Below the pieces are notes generated by a model. That model was not told the DNA's origin, ran no database searches, and saw nothing but the letters and a program-made list of their open reading frames with translations. A stretch of 64,000 nucleotides of DNA from Ascidiimonas sp046199005. Lineage in GTDB: Bacteria > Bacteroidota > Bacteroidia > Flavobacteriales > Flavobacteriaceae. A program made the translations under genes and the position numbers. The stretch lies in NCBI GenBank assembly GCA_046199005.1, contig CP176050.1, positions 3,162,001 to 3,226,000 of the forward strand, given 5' to 3'. Below, one piece after another: positions 16,172-25,046 of the stretch. Position 1 is the first letter of the stretch. Every line of letters begins with the position of its first letter.

Positions 16172-17401
16172 ATGGATCCTCTCATCGATCGTTTTATTAG
16201 ATACGTTAAAATAGACACACAATCGAATCCTGAATCAGAAACTACCCCCAGCACCAAAAAACAATGGGATCTTGCTCATAAACTGGTACTCGATCTTATG
16301 GAGATTGGTATGCAGGAGGTTACCATAGACGATCACGCTTATATTATGGCAACGCTTCCTTCAAACATAGACGAAGAAGTGCCTGTAATTGGTTTTGTAT
16401 CTCATTTTGATACGACACCAGACTATAGCGGTACAGGGGTAAATCCGCAAATTGTTGAAAATTATGATGGTGGAGACATTATTCTGAACGCAAAGACCCA
16501 TAAAATTCTTTCTCCGGATTATTTTGAAGATCTTTTACTATATAAAGGACAAACACTCATTACCACTGATGGTACTACCCTCTTAGGGGCCGATGATAAA
16601 GCGGGGGTCACTGAGATCATCGAAGCAATGAAGTTTCTTATTGAAAATCCTCAAATTAAACATGGTACCATACGCATTGGTTTTACTCCAGATGAAGAAA
16701 TTGGAAGAGGAGCGCATAAATTTGATGTTGAGAAATTTGGAGCGGAATGGGCTTACACCGTAGATGGAAGCCAAGTTGGTGAACTTGAATATGAAAACTT
16801 CAATGCTGCCGGAATTAAAGTTGCTATCGAAGGAAAAAGTGTACATCCTGGATATGCAAAGGATAAAATGGTAAATGCAGTATTGATCGCTAACGAATTT
16901 TTAACGGTACTTCCGAAAGATGAAGTTCCTCAACGCACCGAAGGACGCGAAGGTTTTTTTCATTTTTATGATGTAAAAGCGGGTGTTGAAAAAGCAACGC
17001 TGGAGGGAATTATAAGAGATCACGATAAAGAAAAATTTGAGGCCAGAAAGGCGCTTATTTTACAGATAGCAGAAGACCTCAACACACAATATCCAGATTC
17101 AGTAAAGGTACAGATCACAGATCAATATTTTAACATGCGTGAAAAGGTAGAGCCGGTATTTCATATTGTTAACATTGCAGAAGAGGCCATGAAAGCGGTT
17201 GGTGTTGAGCCAATTATAAAACCGATAAGAGGAGGAACAGACGGTTCTCAATTATCTTATATGGGACTTCCCTGCCCCAATATTTTTGCAGGCGGACATA
17301 ATTTTCACGGACCTTACGAATATGTTCCTGTAGAAAGTATGAAGAAGGCTGTGGAGGTAATCGTAAAAATATGCGAATTGACTGCTTCCGGCGATTTCTA
17401 A
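16172..17401 (+). CDS. pepT: Peptidase T (tripeptide aminopeptidase)
   Basis: Zn-dependent M20B tripeptidase of 409 aa in the cytoplasm, which removes the N-terminal residue of tripeptides. Metal and catalytic residues are in place: His78 and Asp80 in VSHFDTTPDYSG, Asp141/142 in LLGADDKAGVTEI, Glu175/176 in PDEEIGRG, Asp in TVDGSQVGELEYENFNAA, and the last ligand His in FAGGHNFHGPYEYV. Length is exactly as expected. It is followed by a gene for a DinB-fold protein with its own -7 element. Confidence 0.97.
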   Translation: MDPLIDRFIRYVKIDTQSNPESETTPSTKKQWDLAHKLVLDLMEIGMQEVTIDDHAYIMATLPSNIDEEVPVIGFVSHFDTTPDYSGTGVNPQIVENYDGGDIILNAKTHKILSPDYFEDLLLYKGQTLITTDGTTLLGADDKAGVTEIIEAMKFLIENPQIKHGTIRIGFTPDEEIGRGAHKFDVEKFGAEWAYTVDGSQVGELEYENFNAAGIKVAIEGKSVHPGYAKDKMVNAVLIANEFLTVLPKDEVPQRTEGREGFFHFYDVKAGVEKATLEGIIRDHDKEKFEARKALILQIAEDLNTQYPDSVKVQITDQYFNMREKVEPVFHIVNIAEEAMKAVGVEPIIKPIRGGTDGSQLSYMGLPCPNIFAGGHNFHGPYEYVPVESMKKAVEVIVKICELTASGDF

Positions 17402-17411
17402 TTAAAATTGC

Positions 17412-17419
17412 TATATTTG
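17412..17419 (+). promoter_or_regulatory. Candidate -7 element (TATATTTG)
   Basis: TAnnTTTG match 20 bp upstream of the DinB-family start, inside the 38-bp gap after pepT. Confidence 0.4.
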
Positions 17420-17439
17420 TTAAGCCCAAATCTTAACAA

Positions 17440-17955
17440 ATGCATGAATTAGCTATTTTCCAGCTCCGGAAAAACTTAGATGTTTTCCTTAATCTTATTA
17501 AAAGTGTAAATGAAGATCAGCGTCAATGGAGATCGCCTGAACAAACTTTGACTATTCACGAAATTCTGTGTCATCTGTATGAGATGGAACTATACTATTT
17601 CAGACCTCAAACTGAGTGGATTTCACTTCATCCCAATCAAAAACTTCAAGAGATAGATACTTCGAATTGGTGCGATACAAGAAGGTATGCGACAAATGAT
17701 TTTCGAGTTACCTTAAGACGGTTTGTTATTGAAAGAGAAGCATCAGTACGTTGGTTATCATCACTGGATGATACCTTCTGGGAATCTTCTTTCATAGACC
17801 ATTCATCAGGTAAGGTATCGTCTAAAATGTTTTTGATGAGTTGGCTTAATAATGACTATACTGAATTTCAAAAAATTGTGAAATTAAAGTACGAGTATTT
17901 TAATGCCATCGAACAATCTCAAAACCCTCCTTTAAAATACGCCGGAAACCTTTAG
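17440..17955 (+). CDS. DinB superfamily protein
   Basis: Protein of 171 aa with a DinB-like four-helix bundle (residues about 5-150). The DinB pattern is visible: TIHEILCHLYEMELYYFRP supplies the first metal-ligand His, and RFVIEREASVRWLSSL the middle helix. The usual second and third His (HxxxH near the C-terminus) are not obvious; the C-terminal helix reads SWLNNDYTEFQKIVKLKYEY, so metal binding may be lost. Family members include thiol transferases and proteins of unknown role. It precedes the interrupted YdeI gene by 36 bp. Confidence 0.78.
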   Translation: MHELAIFQLRKNLDVFLNLIKSVNEDQRQWRSPEQTLTIHEILCHLYEMELYYFRPQTEWISLHPNQKLQEIDTSNWCDTRRYATNDFRVTLRRFVIEREASVRWLSSLDDTFWESSFIDHSSGKVSSKMFLMSWLNNDYTEFQKIVKLKYEYFNAIEQSQNPPLKYAGNL

Positions 17956-17991
17956 TTTTTTTGTAATTTATAGCCTTCAAGAGGTTAAGAC

Positions 17992-18582
17992 ATGGCTAAA
18001 ATCGCAACGGTGAATGATTTCTTTGAGAACGTAGCATTCTCTAAAGAAGAATGTGCCTTGCTTCGAATCCTGGTACTTCAGACAGAACTTATTGAAAAAC
18101 TGAAATGGAATGCTCCCACCTACACCCTGAACGAAAAGAATATTGTTGGGATCGGAGCATTTAAAAGTTATGCGGGATTGTGGTTCTTTCAGGGAGCTAC
18201 GCTTTCAGATCCGAATCAATTACTTCTAAATGCGCAGCAAGGAAAAACCATTGCCATGCGTCAGATGCGATTTACTGATTTATCTGAGATCAAAGAAGAC
18301 ATCATACTACCCTATATTCTGGAAGCTATTCAAAATCAGAAAAATGGAAATATCATAGCAGCAAGATCTAACAAGCCTTTGAAAATACCGAAAGATCTCA
18401 AACGTGTAATGAAGACCGATCAAGATCTTGAAGCTGCATTTAACCTTTTAACATCTGGCAAAAAGCGAGAGTTTATTTAATACGTAGCCACTGCAAAACG
18501 GGAAAATACGAAGGAAAGACGTATCGAAAAGATCGTCCCATTGATTAAAAGTGGTGTTGGATTATACGATAAGTACCGGTGA
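17992..18582 (+). pseudogene. YdeI/DUF1801 gene with in-frame TAA
   Basis: The first 162 codons give a DUF1801/YdeI-type protein (TVNDFFENVAFSKEECALLRILVLQTELIEKLKWNAPTYTL in the N-terminal part, split here only by reading). It then meets a TAA at 18478-18480 just after KKREFI. The same frame stays open for 33 more codons to a TGA at 18580-18582, encoding YVATAKRENTKERRIEKIVP and a final GLYDKYR. That is the normal family C-terminus, with its AKRE...R-EKI-P-I...GLxDKY pattern. A single base change, for example from GAA, would restore the frame. The restored gene would end 3 bp before the convergent oxidoreductase gene. It may be a recent pseudogene, a truncated but stable protein, or a sequencing error. 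Confidence 0.82.
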
Positions 18583-18585
18583 AAA

Positions 18586-19905
18586 CTAGACTTTTGGTAA
18601 TTTCCAACCATTGTGGTATTGTGCTTTCAATAATTTATTTGCTTTTCCACTATTGAATCTGCCTGTATCTCCGTTCCACTTAATTTTTTTTCCAGTACGG
18701 TAAGCAATATTTCCCAATTGAGAAAACACAGCGGCATCATACCCTATTTTGATGGGCGCTTTAAGCATGGAAGCATTTTTGGCTTTTATTGCTTCCAGAA
18801 AATTTTTGGTATGGTTATCCAGGCCGTTACCAATTTCTTTTTGTAAGGGTATTTTCTCCATTTTATCTTTTTCAGGAATTACTTCCCAACCATCCCTGTC
18901 CAAAACCAATGTGCCATTATTGCCGATAAAAGAAATGCCGTGATATCTCCCGTAATTACCTCCCCCGATACCCATCGCATGCTCCCATAATACAGAAAAA
19001 GCTCCAAAATCATAAATGGTCTGCAATGTATCGGGGGTTTCCTGTGCGTCGGCCGGGTAGGCAAATTTTCCGCCCATAGACATAATAGAATCAGGATGTG
19101 ATACTTTCATACCGTAAAGCACGTAATCAAGTAAATGTACTCCCCAATCCGTCATAAGTCCACCAGCATAATCCCAGAACCATCTAAAGTTGAAATGAAA
19201 CCGGTGTTCATTAAAAGGTCGCTCGGGTGCAGGTCCTAACCACATTTTGTAATCTACTCCAGAAGGTGGTGGTGTATTTGCGAGTACCGGGAGCGGATTC
19301 ATCCAACCAATATAAGCCCAGGCTTTTACAAGTCTTATCTCGCCCAATTTACCTGTATGCACAAAGTCGATCGCATTTTGAAAGTGGGGTTGACTTCTTT
19401 GCCATTGACCAACTTGAACCATCCGATCACTCTTATTTACTTTATCGAACATCACATTCGCTTCCTGAATACTATTTGCAATCGGCTTTTCGCAATAAGC
19501 ATGCTTACCTGCGTTAAGTGAATCTATCAATTGTAAACAGTGCCAGTGATCGGGAGTCCCAATAATAACCGCATCCACATCTTTGTCTTCCAGCAGTTTT
19601 CGGTAATCCTTATACCATTTGGGTTTGGCAATTGAGGCTTTAGCAAGATCTTCGGTACGTTTTGCCAAAACGGTTTCATCAATGTCGCAGAGGGCAACGA
19701 TTGTTGCTTCACTATTTTTAAGCATCGAAACTAAATTAGCAAATCCCATTCCTTTGCAACCGATTAAACCAAGCTGAATACGATCGTTCGGGCTTACCCA
19801 TGTTCTGTAGCTGGCAAGAAGCTCTACAGGAAACAACATGGATACACCAGTACCTAGCATGAATAGTGAACTTTTTTTAATGAAATTCCTTCGGTTGCTA
19901 TACAT
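18586..19905 (-). CDS. Gfo/Idh/MocA oxidoreductase with Tat signal
   Basis: NAD(P)-dependent sugar oxidoreductase family protein of 439 aa. The N-terminus SNRRNFIKKSSLFMLGTGVS carries a twin-arginine motif followed by a hydrophobic stretch, so it is likely exported folded with its cofactor. A Rossmann domain follows (IQLGLIGCKGMGFANLV, about residue 42 on), then the family hallmark HAYCEKPIANS and the catalytic region WDYAGGLMTDWGVHLLDYV. Exported members occur in carbohydrate utilisation, some as GH109-like enzymes; the substrate here is unknown. No sugar-utilisation partner is adjacent. Confidence 0.9.
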   Translation of the reverse strand: MYSNRRNFIKKSSLFMLGTGVSMLFPVELLASYRTWVSPNDRIQLGLIGCKGMGFANLVSMLKNSEATIVALCDIDETVLAKRTEDLAKASIAKPKWYKDYRKLLEDKDVDAVIIGTPDHWHCLQLIDSLNAGKHAYCEKPIANSIQEANVMFDKVNKSDRMVQVGQWQRSQPHFQNAIDFVHTGKLGEIRLVKAWAYIGWMNPLPVLANTPPPSGVDYKMWLGPAPERPFNEHRFHFNFRWFWDYAGGLMTDWGVHLLDYVLYGMKVSHPDSIMSMGGKFAYPADAQETPDTLQTIYDFGAFSVLWEHAMGIGGGNYGRYHGISFIGNNGTLVLDRDGWEVIPEKDKMEKIPLQKEIGNGLDNHTKNFLEAIKAKNASMLKAPIKIGYDAAVFSQLGNIAYRTGKKIKWNGDTGRFNSGKANKLLKAQYHNGWKLPKV

Positions 19906-19982
19906 AAGAAGATGATTTATTGAATTCTATTATGTTAATTTAGGTAAAATTGAAGAATTTCTTAGAAAACCTTAGGAATAAA

Positions 19983-20010
19983 AAAAGCGTCCTGGAAAGA
20001 GGACGCTTTT
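19983..20010 (-). terminator. Intrinsic terminator of nusB-DUF1573-yajC
   Basis: Stem AAAAGCGTCCT / AGGACGCTTTT with a 6-base loop. Read on the minus strand it is followed by further T residues, placing it 22 bp after the yajC stop. Confidence 0.85.
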
Positions 20011-20031
20011 CTAAAACTTATTGAATGTATA

Positions 20032-20316
20032 TTATTTTTTAGCGGGAGCATTCAATTTTGCAGACAATTCCATTGAAATTGCAGAGCGTTCGAATTTTAC
20101 TTTACCTGCCATGGTCTCCAAAATACAGGTACCATCTTCTCCAAGATCAAGTACCTTAGCGTGGAGTCCGCTTTTTGTGATTACCCTATCTCCTTTTTTT
20201 AGTTCATTCGCAAATTTCTTTTCCTGTTTCTGACGTTTCATTTGTGGACGGATCATAAAAAAATAGATCACCACAAACATTAATAAAAAAGGAGCTATCG
20301 AGTTAAGTGCTTCCAT
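20032..20316 (-). CDS. yajC: Preprotein translocase accessory protein YajC
   Basis: Small 94-aa inner-membrane protein of the SecDF-YajC complex. One N-terminal TM helix (APFLLMFVVIYFFMIRPQMKRQK) is followed by a cytoplasmic domain with FANELKKGDRVITKSGLHAKV, the classic YajC motif. It is the last gene of a minus-strand run nusB, DUF1573, yajC with gaps of 40 and 23 bp, ending at the hairpin at 19983-20010. Confidence 0.96.
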   Translation of the reverse strand: MEALNSIAPFLLMFVVIYFFMIRPQMKRQKQEKKFANELKKGDRVITKSGLHAKVLDLGEDGTCILETMAGKVKFERSAISMELSAKLNAPAKK

Positions 20317-20339
20317 TAAAATAGTTTAGTTATTTAACT

Positions 20340-20819
20340 TTATTGTAGTACCGGACTTGCGTTCGTAGTTTTGGGCGTCACAAAAGCTTTAATCATTAAA
20401 ACTTCAGATCCTTTTTCGGTATTTGCGGTCACAGTGACTGTTTTAGATACCTGGTTCGCACCATTACCATTGAATTTTACTAGTAGTTCACCTTTTTCAC
20501 CTGGAGCGATAGGTGTATCTTTAGGGTAACTAGGTACTGTACAACCACAGCTACTTCTCGCATCTGTGATAATTAAAGGACCATTACCTGTATTTGTAAA
20601 TGTAAAGGTAGTTTCTACAGGGGTACCCTGATCGATTGTACCAAAATCATGTTCTGACTTGTCAAACGTCATTACCGGAACCAACTTGGCAGCTTCATCT
20701 CGTTGCGCAGCGGTTTCTACATTTTCGCTTTTGATCTTGCTTGTAGCATCCTCTTTTTTGCATGAAGTAAATGCAACTGCGGCTACCATACCAAGCATTA
20801 AAAAAGTTTTCTTCATCAT
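20340..20819 (-). CDS. DUF1573 lipoprotein
   Basis: Secreted lipoprotein of 159 aa with signal peptide and lipobox ending at Cys20 (AFTSCKKED). The DUF1573 domain, an immunoglobulin-like fold, shows DFGTIDQGTPVETTFTFTN, the SSCGCTVPSYP Cys pair and PGEKGELLVKFN. The family is very common in Bacteroidetes and lacks a defined biochemical role. It lies between nusB and yajC on the same strand. A minus-strand TAATTTTG element at 20840-20847 suggests it may also have its own promoter. Confidence 0.93.
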   Translation of the reverse strand: MMKKTFLMLGMVAAVAFTSCKKEDATSKIKSENVETAAQRDEAAKLVPVMTFDKSEHDFGTIDQGTPVETTFTFTNTGNGPLIITDARSSCGCTVPSYPKDTPIAPGEKGELLVKFNGNGANQVSKTVTVTANTEKGSEVLMIKAFVTPKTTNASPVLQ

Positions 20820-20859
20820 TTAAATTTTATAATTGCGGTCAAAATTACTAAATATTTTA

Positions 20860-21804
20860 TTACATCAACCCCCTACCAGATTTATTTAACGAATTCTCAG
20901 CCGTATATTCTTTAACTAGTTTATCAAGAATTCCGTTTATAAAAATGCTGCTCTTTGGTGTAGAGTATTCTTTAGCTATTTCAAGATACTCGTTCATCGT
21001 TACTTTCACAGGAATTGAAGGAAAAAATTTGAATTCGCTAATCGCCATTTTAAGTAAAATGGCATCGATTTCTGTGATTCTTTCCATATCCCAGTTGGGT
21101 GTTCTTCCCTTGATTTCTTCTAAAAGTTCTTCGTCATTCAACACCGTTTTTCTAAACAATTGGGTGGCAAATTCTTTATCGTCTTCATCCTTGAACAACC
21201 GGGGTAATAACCAGGTCGGAGAAGTATTTTCCTTAACCTTTCTAAACATTTTAAGGATCATGGTGTTAACCAGTGGTAAATCGTCCACCCAGGTCAATCT
21301 GCTATCTTCAATAAAGTCGTACAATTTATCTTCAACTGCGATAACTTCTTTAAAGGCATCGATCACAAATTCTACATCTTCTTTAAAACTGTCTTTCCCA
21401 GAGCTCATGTAATTTTGATAAAGATCACTATTTAAAAGATTGTTGAAAATGATTTTAACATAATCATCTTCCAGATCCCAATCAGTAAGTTTACGCTTCT
21501 TGACTGCTTCTTTGAGCTGCGCATTATCTTTTAAAAGAGTTAGCAACTTATTATCAATAAATTTGCGATTCGGATTTTTCTCTTCCTCGGTGGCCAGGTA
21601 TTTTTTACTGGAGACTTCTAGGTAATCTGAGGCTTTAAGCTGCAGCGCCACTAAGAGGCTCATTAGCGTGAGATAAAGATTGTACATGTTCTCCATGCTG
21701 TAAGAAAGAAACTTCTCTTCCTTAGTCAAGTCTGTATTATGAGACTGCTTAAACGCATAGATAGATTGCATTACTTTTACTCTGATATGCCTTCTTGTTA
21801 ACAT
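20860..21804 (-). CDS. nusB: Transcription antitermination factor NusB
   Basis: NusB of 314 aa, more than twice the E. coli length because of the N-terminal extension usual in Bacteroidetes. The start at 21804 gives MLTRRHIRVKVMQSIYAFKQS, the conserved beginning; the open frame further upstream runs into a dispersed repeat and is not used. The C-terminal part holds the NusB fold (RITEIDAILLKMAISEFKFFPSIPVKVTMNEYLEIAKEYSTPKS, present in pieces at about residues 245-300). NusB with S10 forms antitermination complexes on rRNA operons. Confidence 0.95.
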   Translation of the reverse strand: MLTRRHIRVKVMQSIYAFKQSHNTDLTKEEKFLSYSMENMYNLYLTLMSLLVALQLKASDYLEVSSKKYLATEEEKNPNRKFIDNKLLTLLKDNAQLKEAVKKRKLTDWDLEDDYVKIIFNNLLNSDLYQNYMSSGKDSFKEDVEFVIDAFKEVIAVEDKLYDFIEDSRLTWVDDLPLVNTMILKMFRKVKENTSPTWLLPRLFKDEDDKEFATQLFRKTVLNDEELLEEIKGRTPNWDMERITEIDAILLKMAISEFKFFPSIPVKVTMNEYLEIAKEYSTPKSSIFINGILDKLVKEYTAENSLNKSGRGLM

Positions 21805-21828
21805 AGGTAAGAACTTAAAGTAAACTGC

Positions 21829-21921
21829 CTCAGGGCAAGCCCATGAGGCATTTGTTTGAAACAAACATTTAATTTCGAGGCAAGCTTCGAGGTATTAGAC
21901 CCTTTGGCGGCGCCAATAAAA
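21829..21921. repeat. Dispersed hairpin-rich repeat, copy 1
   Basis: A stretch of about 93 bp that recurs with high similarity at 46886-46978. Shared words include CAAGCCCATGAGGCATTTG, TTGAAACAAAC, ATTTCGAGGCA, AGACCCTT and GCCAATAAAA. In this copy the first part folds as CCTCA-GGGC-AA-GCCC-A-TGAGG, and a second inverted repeat GTTTG-AAA-CAAAC follows. It sits in the 174-bp gap between leucine dehydrogenase and nusB. No frame is conserved between copies, so it is probably non-coding. Confidence 0.85.
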
Positions 21922-21942
21922 GGCGAAAGATGATCTTTCGCC
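21918..21942 (-). terminator. Intrinsic terminator of leucine dehydrogenase
   Basis: Perfect 9-bp stem GGCGAAAGA / TCTTTCGCC with a TGA loop. On the minus strand it is followed by TTTTATTGG. It lies 36 bp past the leucine dehydrogenase stop and directly abuts the dispersed repeat. Confidence 0.82.
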
Positions 21943-21978
21943 CCGCAAAAATAGTACTATTTTATAAATACAAACTAT

Positions 21979-23076
21979 TTATTTCTCCAATTTTCTTGCA
22001 TCAATTCTGGACTTTGCAATAGTAAGTGCTGCCTCATGCGTAGTACATCCAGCAGATGCAGCATGTGCGAATATCTCTAAGGTTGTATTGTAAATGTTTT
22101 CGGTTTTTCGAATGATCTCATCCTTACCATAACCTTCTAATTCGGCATATACATTAATAATACCGCCCGCATTGATCAAAAAGTCCGGAGCATAAACGAT
22201 GCCTCTGCGTAACAATTGCATGCCGTGTTTATTTTCATCTGCCAGTTGATTATTAGCTGCACCAGCAATTACTTTCGCTTTGAGTTTTGACACACTTTCG
22301 TCGTTGATAGTAGCTCCTAATGCACAAGGCGCATACACATCTACCTCTGCGCTATACAGATCTCGACCTCTGAAGATGTTAACTCCATGTTTGGTACTTA
22401 CCGCCTGAAGTCGCTCTTCATTGATATCTGTAATTAGTACTTCTGCTCCTGCTTCTACCAGATGCGAAACCAGGGTCTCACCCACATGACCAATACCTTG
22501 TACTAATACTTTTTTACCTACTAAACTCTTTGTTTTGAATTTGTATTCAACAGCTGCTTTTAACCCCATGAATACACCATAGGCTGTAATTGGAGAAGGA
22601 TTCCCTGCTCCACCCAATGCTTCAGACACTCCCGTCACGTAAGGGGTAACCTGTCTAACCGTATCCATATCTGCGGTTTCCATGCCTACATCTTCTGCTG
22701 TAATGTACTTACCGCTTAGTGAATGCACATAGGAGGCAAAACTTTTCATTAACTCAGGTGTTTTTTGGGTTTTGGCATCGCCAATGATCACTGCCTTACC
22801 ACCACCCAGATTGAGACCGGTAATTGCCGCTTTAAAAGTCATTCCCCTTGAAAGTCTCAAAACATCATTGAGGGCTTCCCATTCATTATTGTAAGCCCAC
22901 ATTCTGGTTCCGCCCAATGCTGGTCCCAACACCGTATTGTGAATACCTATTATTGCTTTTAAACCTGTATCTTTGTCGTAACAGAAAACAATCTGCTCAT
23001 GATTATCAAACGAAAGTTGACCGAATACCGGATCAACTTTTTTAAGTTCTGTGGCCGAAAGGACATCTGATCTCAT
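21979..23076 (-). CDS. Leucine dehydrogenase (Glu/Leu/Phe/Val family)
   Basis: NAD-dependent branched-chain amino acid dehydrogenase of 365 aa that interconverts leucine and 2-ketoisocaproate. The substrate-binding motif LGGGKAVIIGD contains the catalytic Lys, with GPALGGTRMW before it. The Rossmann domain follows (VLVQGIGHVGETLVSHLVEAGAEV), then GAANNQLADE and DFLINAGGIINVYAEL. Length fits LeuDH rather than the longer glutamate dehydrogenases. Monocistronic: a TATTTTTG box at 23134-23141 upstream and a perfect hairpin downstream. Confidence 0.93.
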   Translation of the reverse strand: MRSDVLSATELKKVDPVFGQLSFDNHEQIVFCYDKDTGLKAIIGIHNTVLGPALGGTRMWAYNNEWEALNDVLRLSRGMTFKAAITGLNLGGGKAVIIGDAKTQKTPELMKSFASYVHSLSGKYITAEDVGMETADMDTVRQVTPYVTGVSEALGGAGNPSPITAYGVFMGLKAAVEYKFKTKSLVGKKVLVQGIGHVGETLVSHLVEAGAEVLITDINEERLQAVSTKHGVNIFRGRDLYSAEVDVYAPCALGATINDESVSKLKAKVIAGAANNQLADENKHGMQLLRRGIVYAPDFLINAGGIINVYAELEGYGKDEIIRKTENIYNTTLEIFAHAASAGCTTHEAALTIAKSRIDARKLEK

Positions 23077-23214
23077 AGTCGTATTTAATTATAAAGGTTG
23101 TTTATGTATTTAGAATTCAATAAAATTCGATAGCAAAAATAACGAATTATTCAATTTGAGCGCTTTTTTTGCTGTCAAAATTATGAATTTGATAATTTGA
23201 AGTAAAATCCTGCA

Positions 23215-24969
23215 ATGAAAGAACTTAAATATATCAATAAATTTTTTGCCAAATACAAGTACAAATTACTTGTTGGTATCCTCATTACTATTACTGCCCG
23301 AATTTTTTCCTTGGTAGTCCCTCCCTACGTCAAAAAATCAATTGCCACAGTAGAAAAATATATCGAGAATCCTGCCAATGTTCCACAAATTCAGGACAGG
23401 CTGACAGAATATATTCTTGTGATCATCGGTGCAGCTTTGCTATCAGGTTTTTTTACTTTTTTGATGCGGCAGACCATTATAAATGTTTCAAGATATATTG
23501 AATTCGATCTCAAAAATGAGATTTTTAAGCAATATGAACGTTTGTCACTTAATTTCTATAAACAGAATCGTACCGGTGATCTTATGAATAGAATCAGTGA
23601 AGATGTAAGCCAGGTTCGAATGTATGCCGGACCTGCGATCATGTATAGCATTCAAACCATAACGCTATTTGTATGTGTTATACCTCTTATGTTCTACTCA
23701 TCACCTATGATGACTATTTACACGCTTTTACCGCTTCCAATCCTCTCTTTTCTCATTTACAAAATAAGCAGGATCATCCATAAAAGAAGTACCATCGTAC
23801 AGCAGTATTTGTCTAAGCTTTCAACATTTTCTCAGGAATCTTTTTCAGGAATTTCGGTCATAAAGGCATACGGGATTGAACCAAGGATTAATGAAGAATT
23901 GGAAAACCTAGCCAATGAGGGCAAAGATAAAAGTATGGATCTGGTTAGGGTTAATGCCTGGTTTATGCCGTTAATGGCATTACTTATTGGTATAAGTACC
24001 ATTTTTGTAATATGGATTGGCGGTAGACTCTATATTAAGGGAGAGATCGAGTCGATTGCTGTAATTGCCGAATTTATTATTTATGTGAATTACCTCACGT
24101 GGCCAGTTGCTACGGTAGGTTGGGTAACTTCTATCGTCAAAAGAGCAGAAGCCTCTCAAGAACGTATCAATGAATTTTTAGGGCAGACGCCACAAATTCA
24201 AAATGAAATTAAACAGCATACTCCTGTAAATGGTAGAATCGAATTCAAAAATGTTTCGTTTACCTATGAGGATACAGAGATAACTGCCTTGAGAAATCTA
24301 TCATTTGTAGCTGAGCAAGGCAAAACCACAGCCATCATAGGAAGAACCGGTTCTGGTAAATCTACTATTCTTGATTTGGTAGGGAGACTTTACGATGCTA
24401 CAAAGGGAACTATTTTGATCGATAATCGCCCCATAAAACAATTGAACCTCTTTGATGTTCGTAGTGCTATTGGTGCCGTACCGCAAGATGCTTTTCTATT
24501 TTCCGATACTATTGGGAACAACATACGTTTTGGTAAGGAAGATGCATCTAAGGATGAAATTATCGAGGTAGCAAAGAAAGCTGCGGTTCATGATAATATT
24601 GAAGGGTTTAGCAAAAAATACGAAACAGTTTTAGGGGAGCGGGGAATAACGCTTAGCGGAGGACAAAAACAACGTATTTCTATTGCCAGGGCACTCATCA
24701 AAGATCCTAAAATATTCCTTTTTGACGATTGTTTATCTGCAGTAGACACAGAAACAGAAGAAGAAATTCTTACCAATCTGAAAACTGCCATCAATAGCAA
24801 AACCACACTTATTGTAAGCCATAGAATATCTACTGTAAAAAATGCCGATCATATCATTGTTCTGGAAAATGGCAGTGTAGCAAAACAGGGGACTCATAAT
24901 CAACTTGTAAATGAAGATGGGTACTACAAAGAACTCTATCTTAATCAGCTGTCGGAAAAAGATTTGTAA
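23215..24969 (+). CDS. ABC exporter, fused permease-ATPase
   Basis: Type I ABC exporter half-transporter of 584 aa (MdlB/MsbA-like). Six TM helices occupy residues about 15-315. The nucleotide-binding domain carries Walker A GRTGSGKST, Q-loop PQDAFLFSDT, signature LSGGQKQRISIARAL, Walker B IFLFDDCLSAVD and the H-loop VSHRIS. It should work as a homodimer in the inner membrane, exporting a lipid, peptide or drug. Nothing nearby identifies the substrate. It is divergent from leucine dehydrogenase. Confidence 0.95.
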   Translation: MKELKYINKFFAKYKYKLLVGILITITARIFSLVVPPYVKKSIATVEKYIENPANVPQIQDRLTEYILVIIGAALLSGFFTFLMRQTIINVSRYIEFDLKNEIFKQYERLSLNFYKQNRTGDLMNRISEDVSQVRMYAGPAIMYSIQTITLFVCVIPLMFYSSPMMTIYTLLPLPILSFLIYKISRIIHKRSTIVQQYLSKLSTFSQESFSGISVIKAYGIEPRINEELENLANEGKDKSMDLVRVNAWFMPLMALLIGISTIFVIWIGGRLYIKGEIESIAVIAEFIIYVNYLTWPVATVGWVTSIVKRAEASQERINEFLGQTPQIQNEIKQHTPVNGRIEFKNVSFTYEDTEITALRNLSFVAEQGKTTAIIGRTGSGKSTILDLVGRLYDATKGTILIDNRPIKQLNLFDVRSAIGAVPQDAFLFSDTIGNNIRFGKEDASKDEIIEVAKKAAVHDNIEGFSKKYETVLGERGITLSGGQKQRISIARALIKDPKIFLFDDCLSAVDTETEEEILTNLKTAINSKTTLIVSHRISTVKNADHIIVLENGSVAKQGTHNQLVNEDGYYKELYLNQLSEKDL

Positions 24970-25046
24970 AAAATAGTTGTTTCATTAAGTTTTTTTTCAC
25001 ATTTTTGATTCGCAACATTATATCAACCAAAATTTTTAGAAGGATT

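Noticed and set aside
20945..21412. 155-codon open frame on the + strand inside nusB
   Set aside because: Antisense shadow of a clearly conserved NusB; composition is Ser/Leu/Ile-rich as expected for a shadow frame and no domain is seen.
21805..21864. N-terminal extension of NusB into the dispersed repeat
   Set aside because: The conserved NusB start MLTRRHIRVKVMQ begins at 21804; extra residues come from the repeat.
25005..25046. TTG-started extension of the DUF3276 protein
   Set aside because: ATG 25047 has a good ribosome binding site and begins at the conserved protein; the extension resembles leader sequence.
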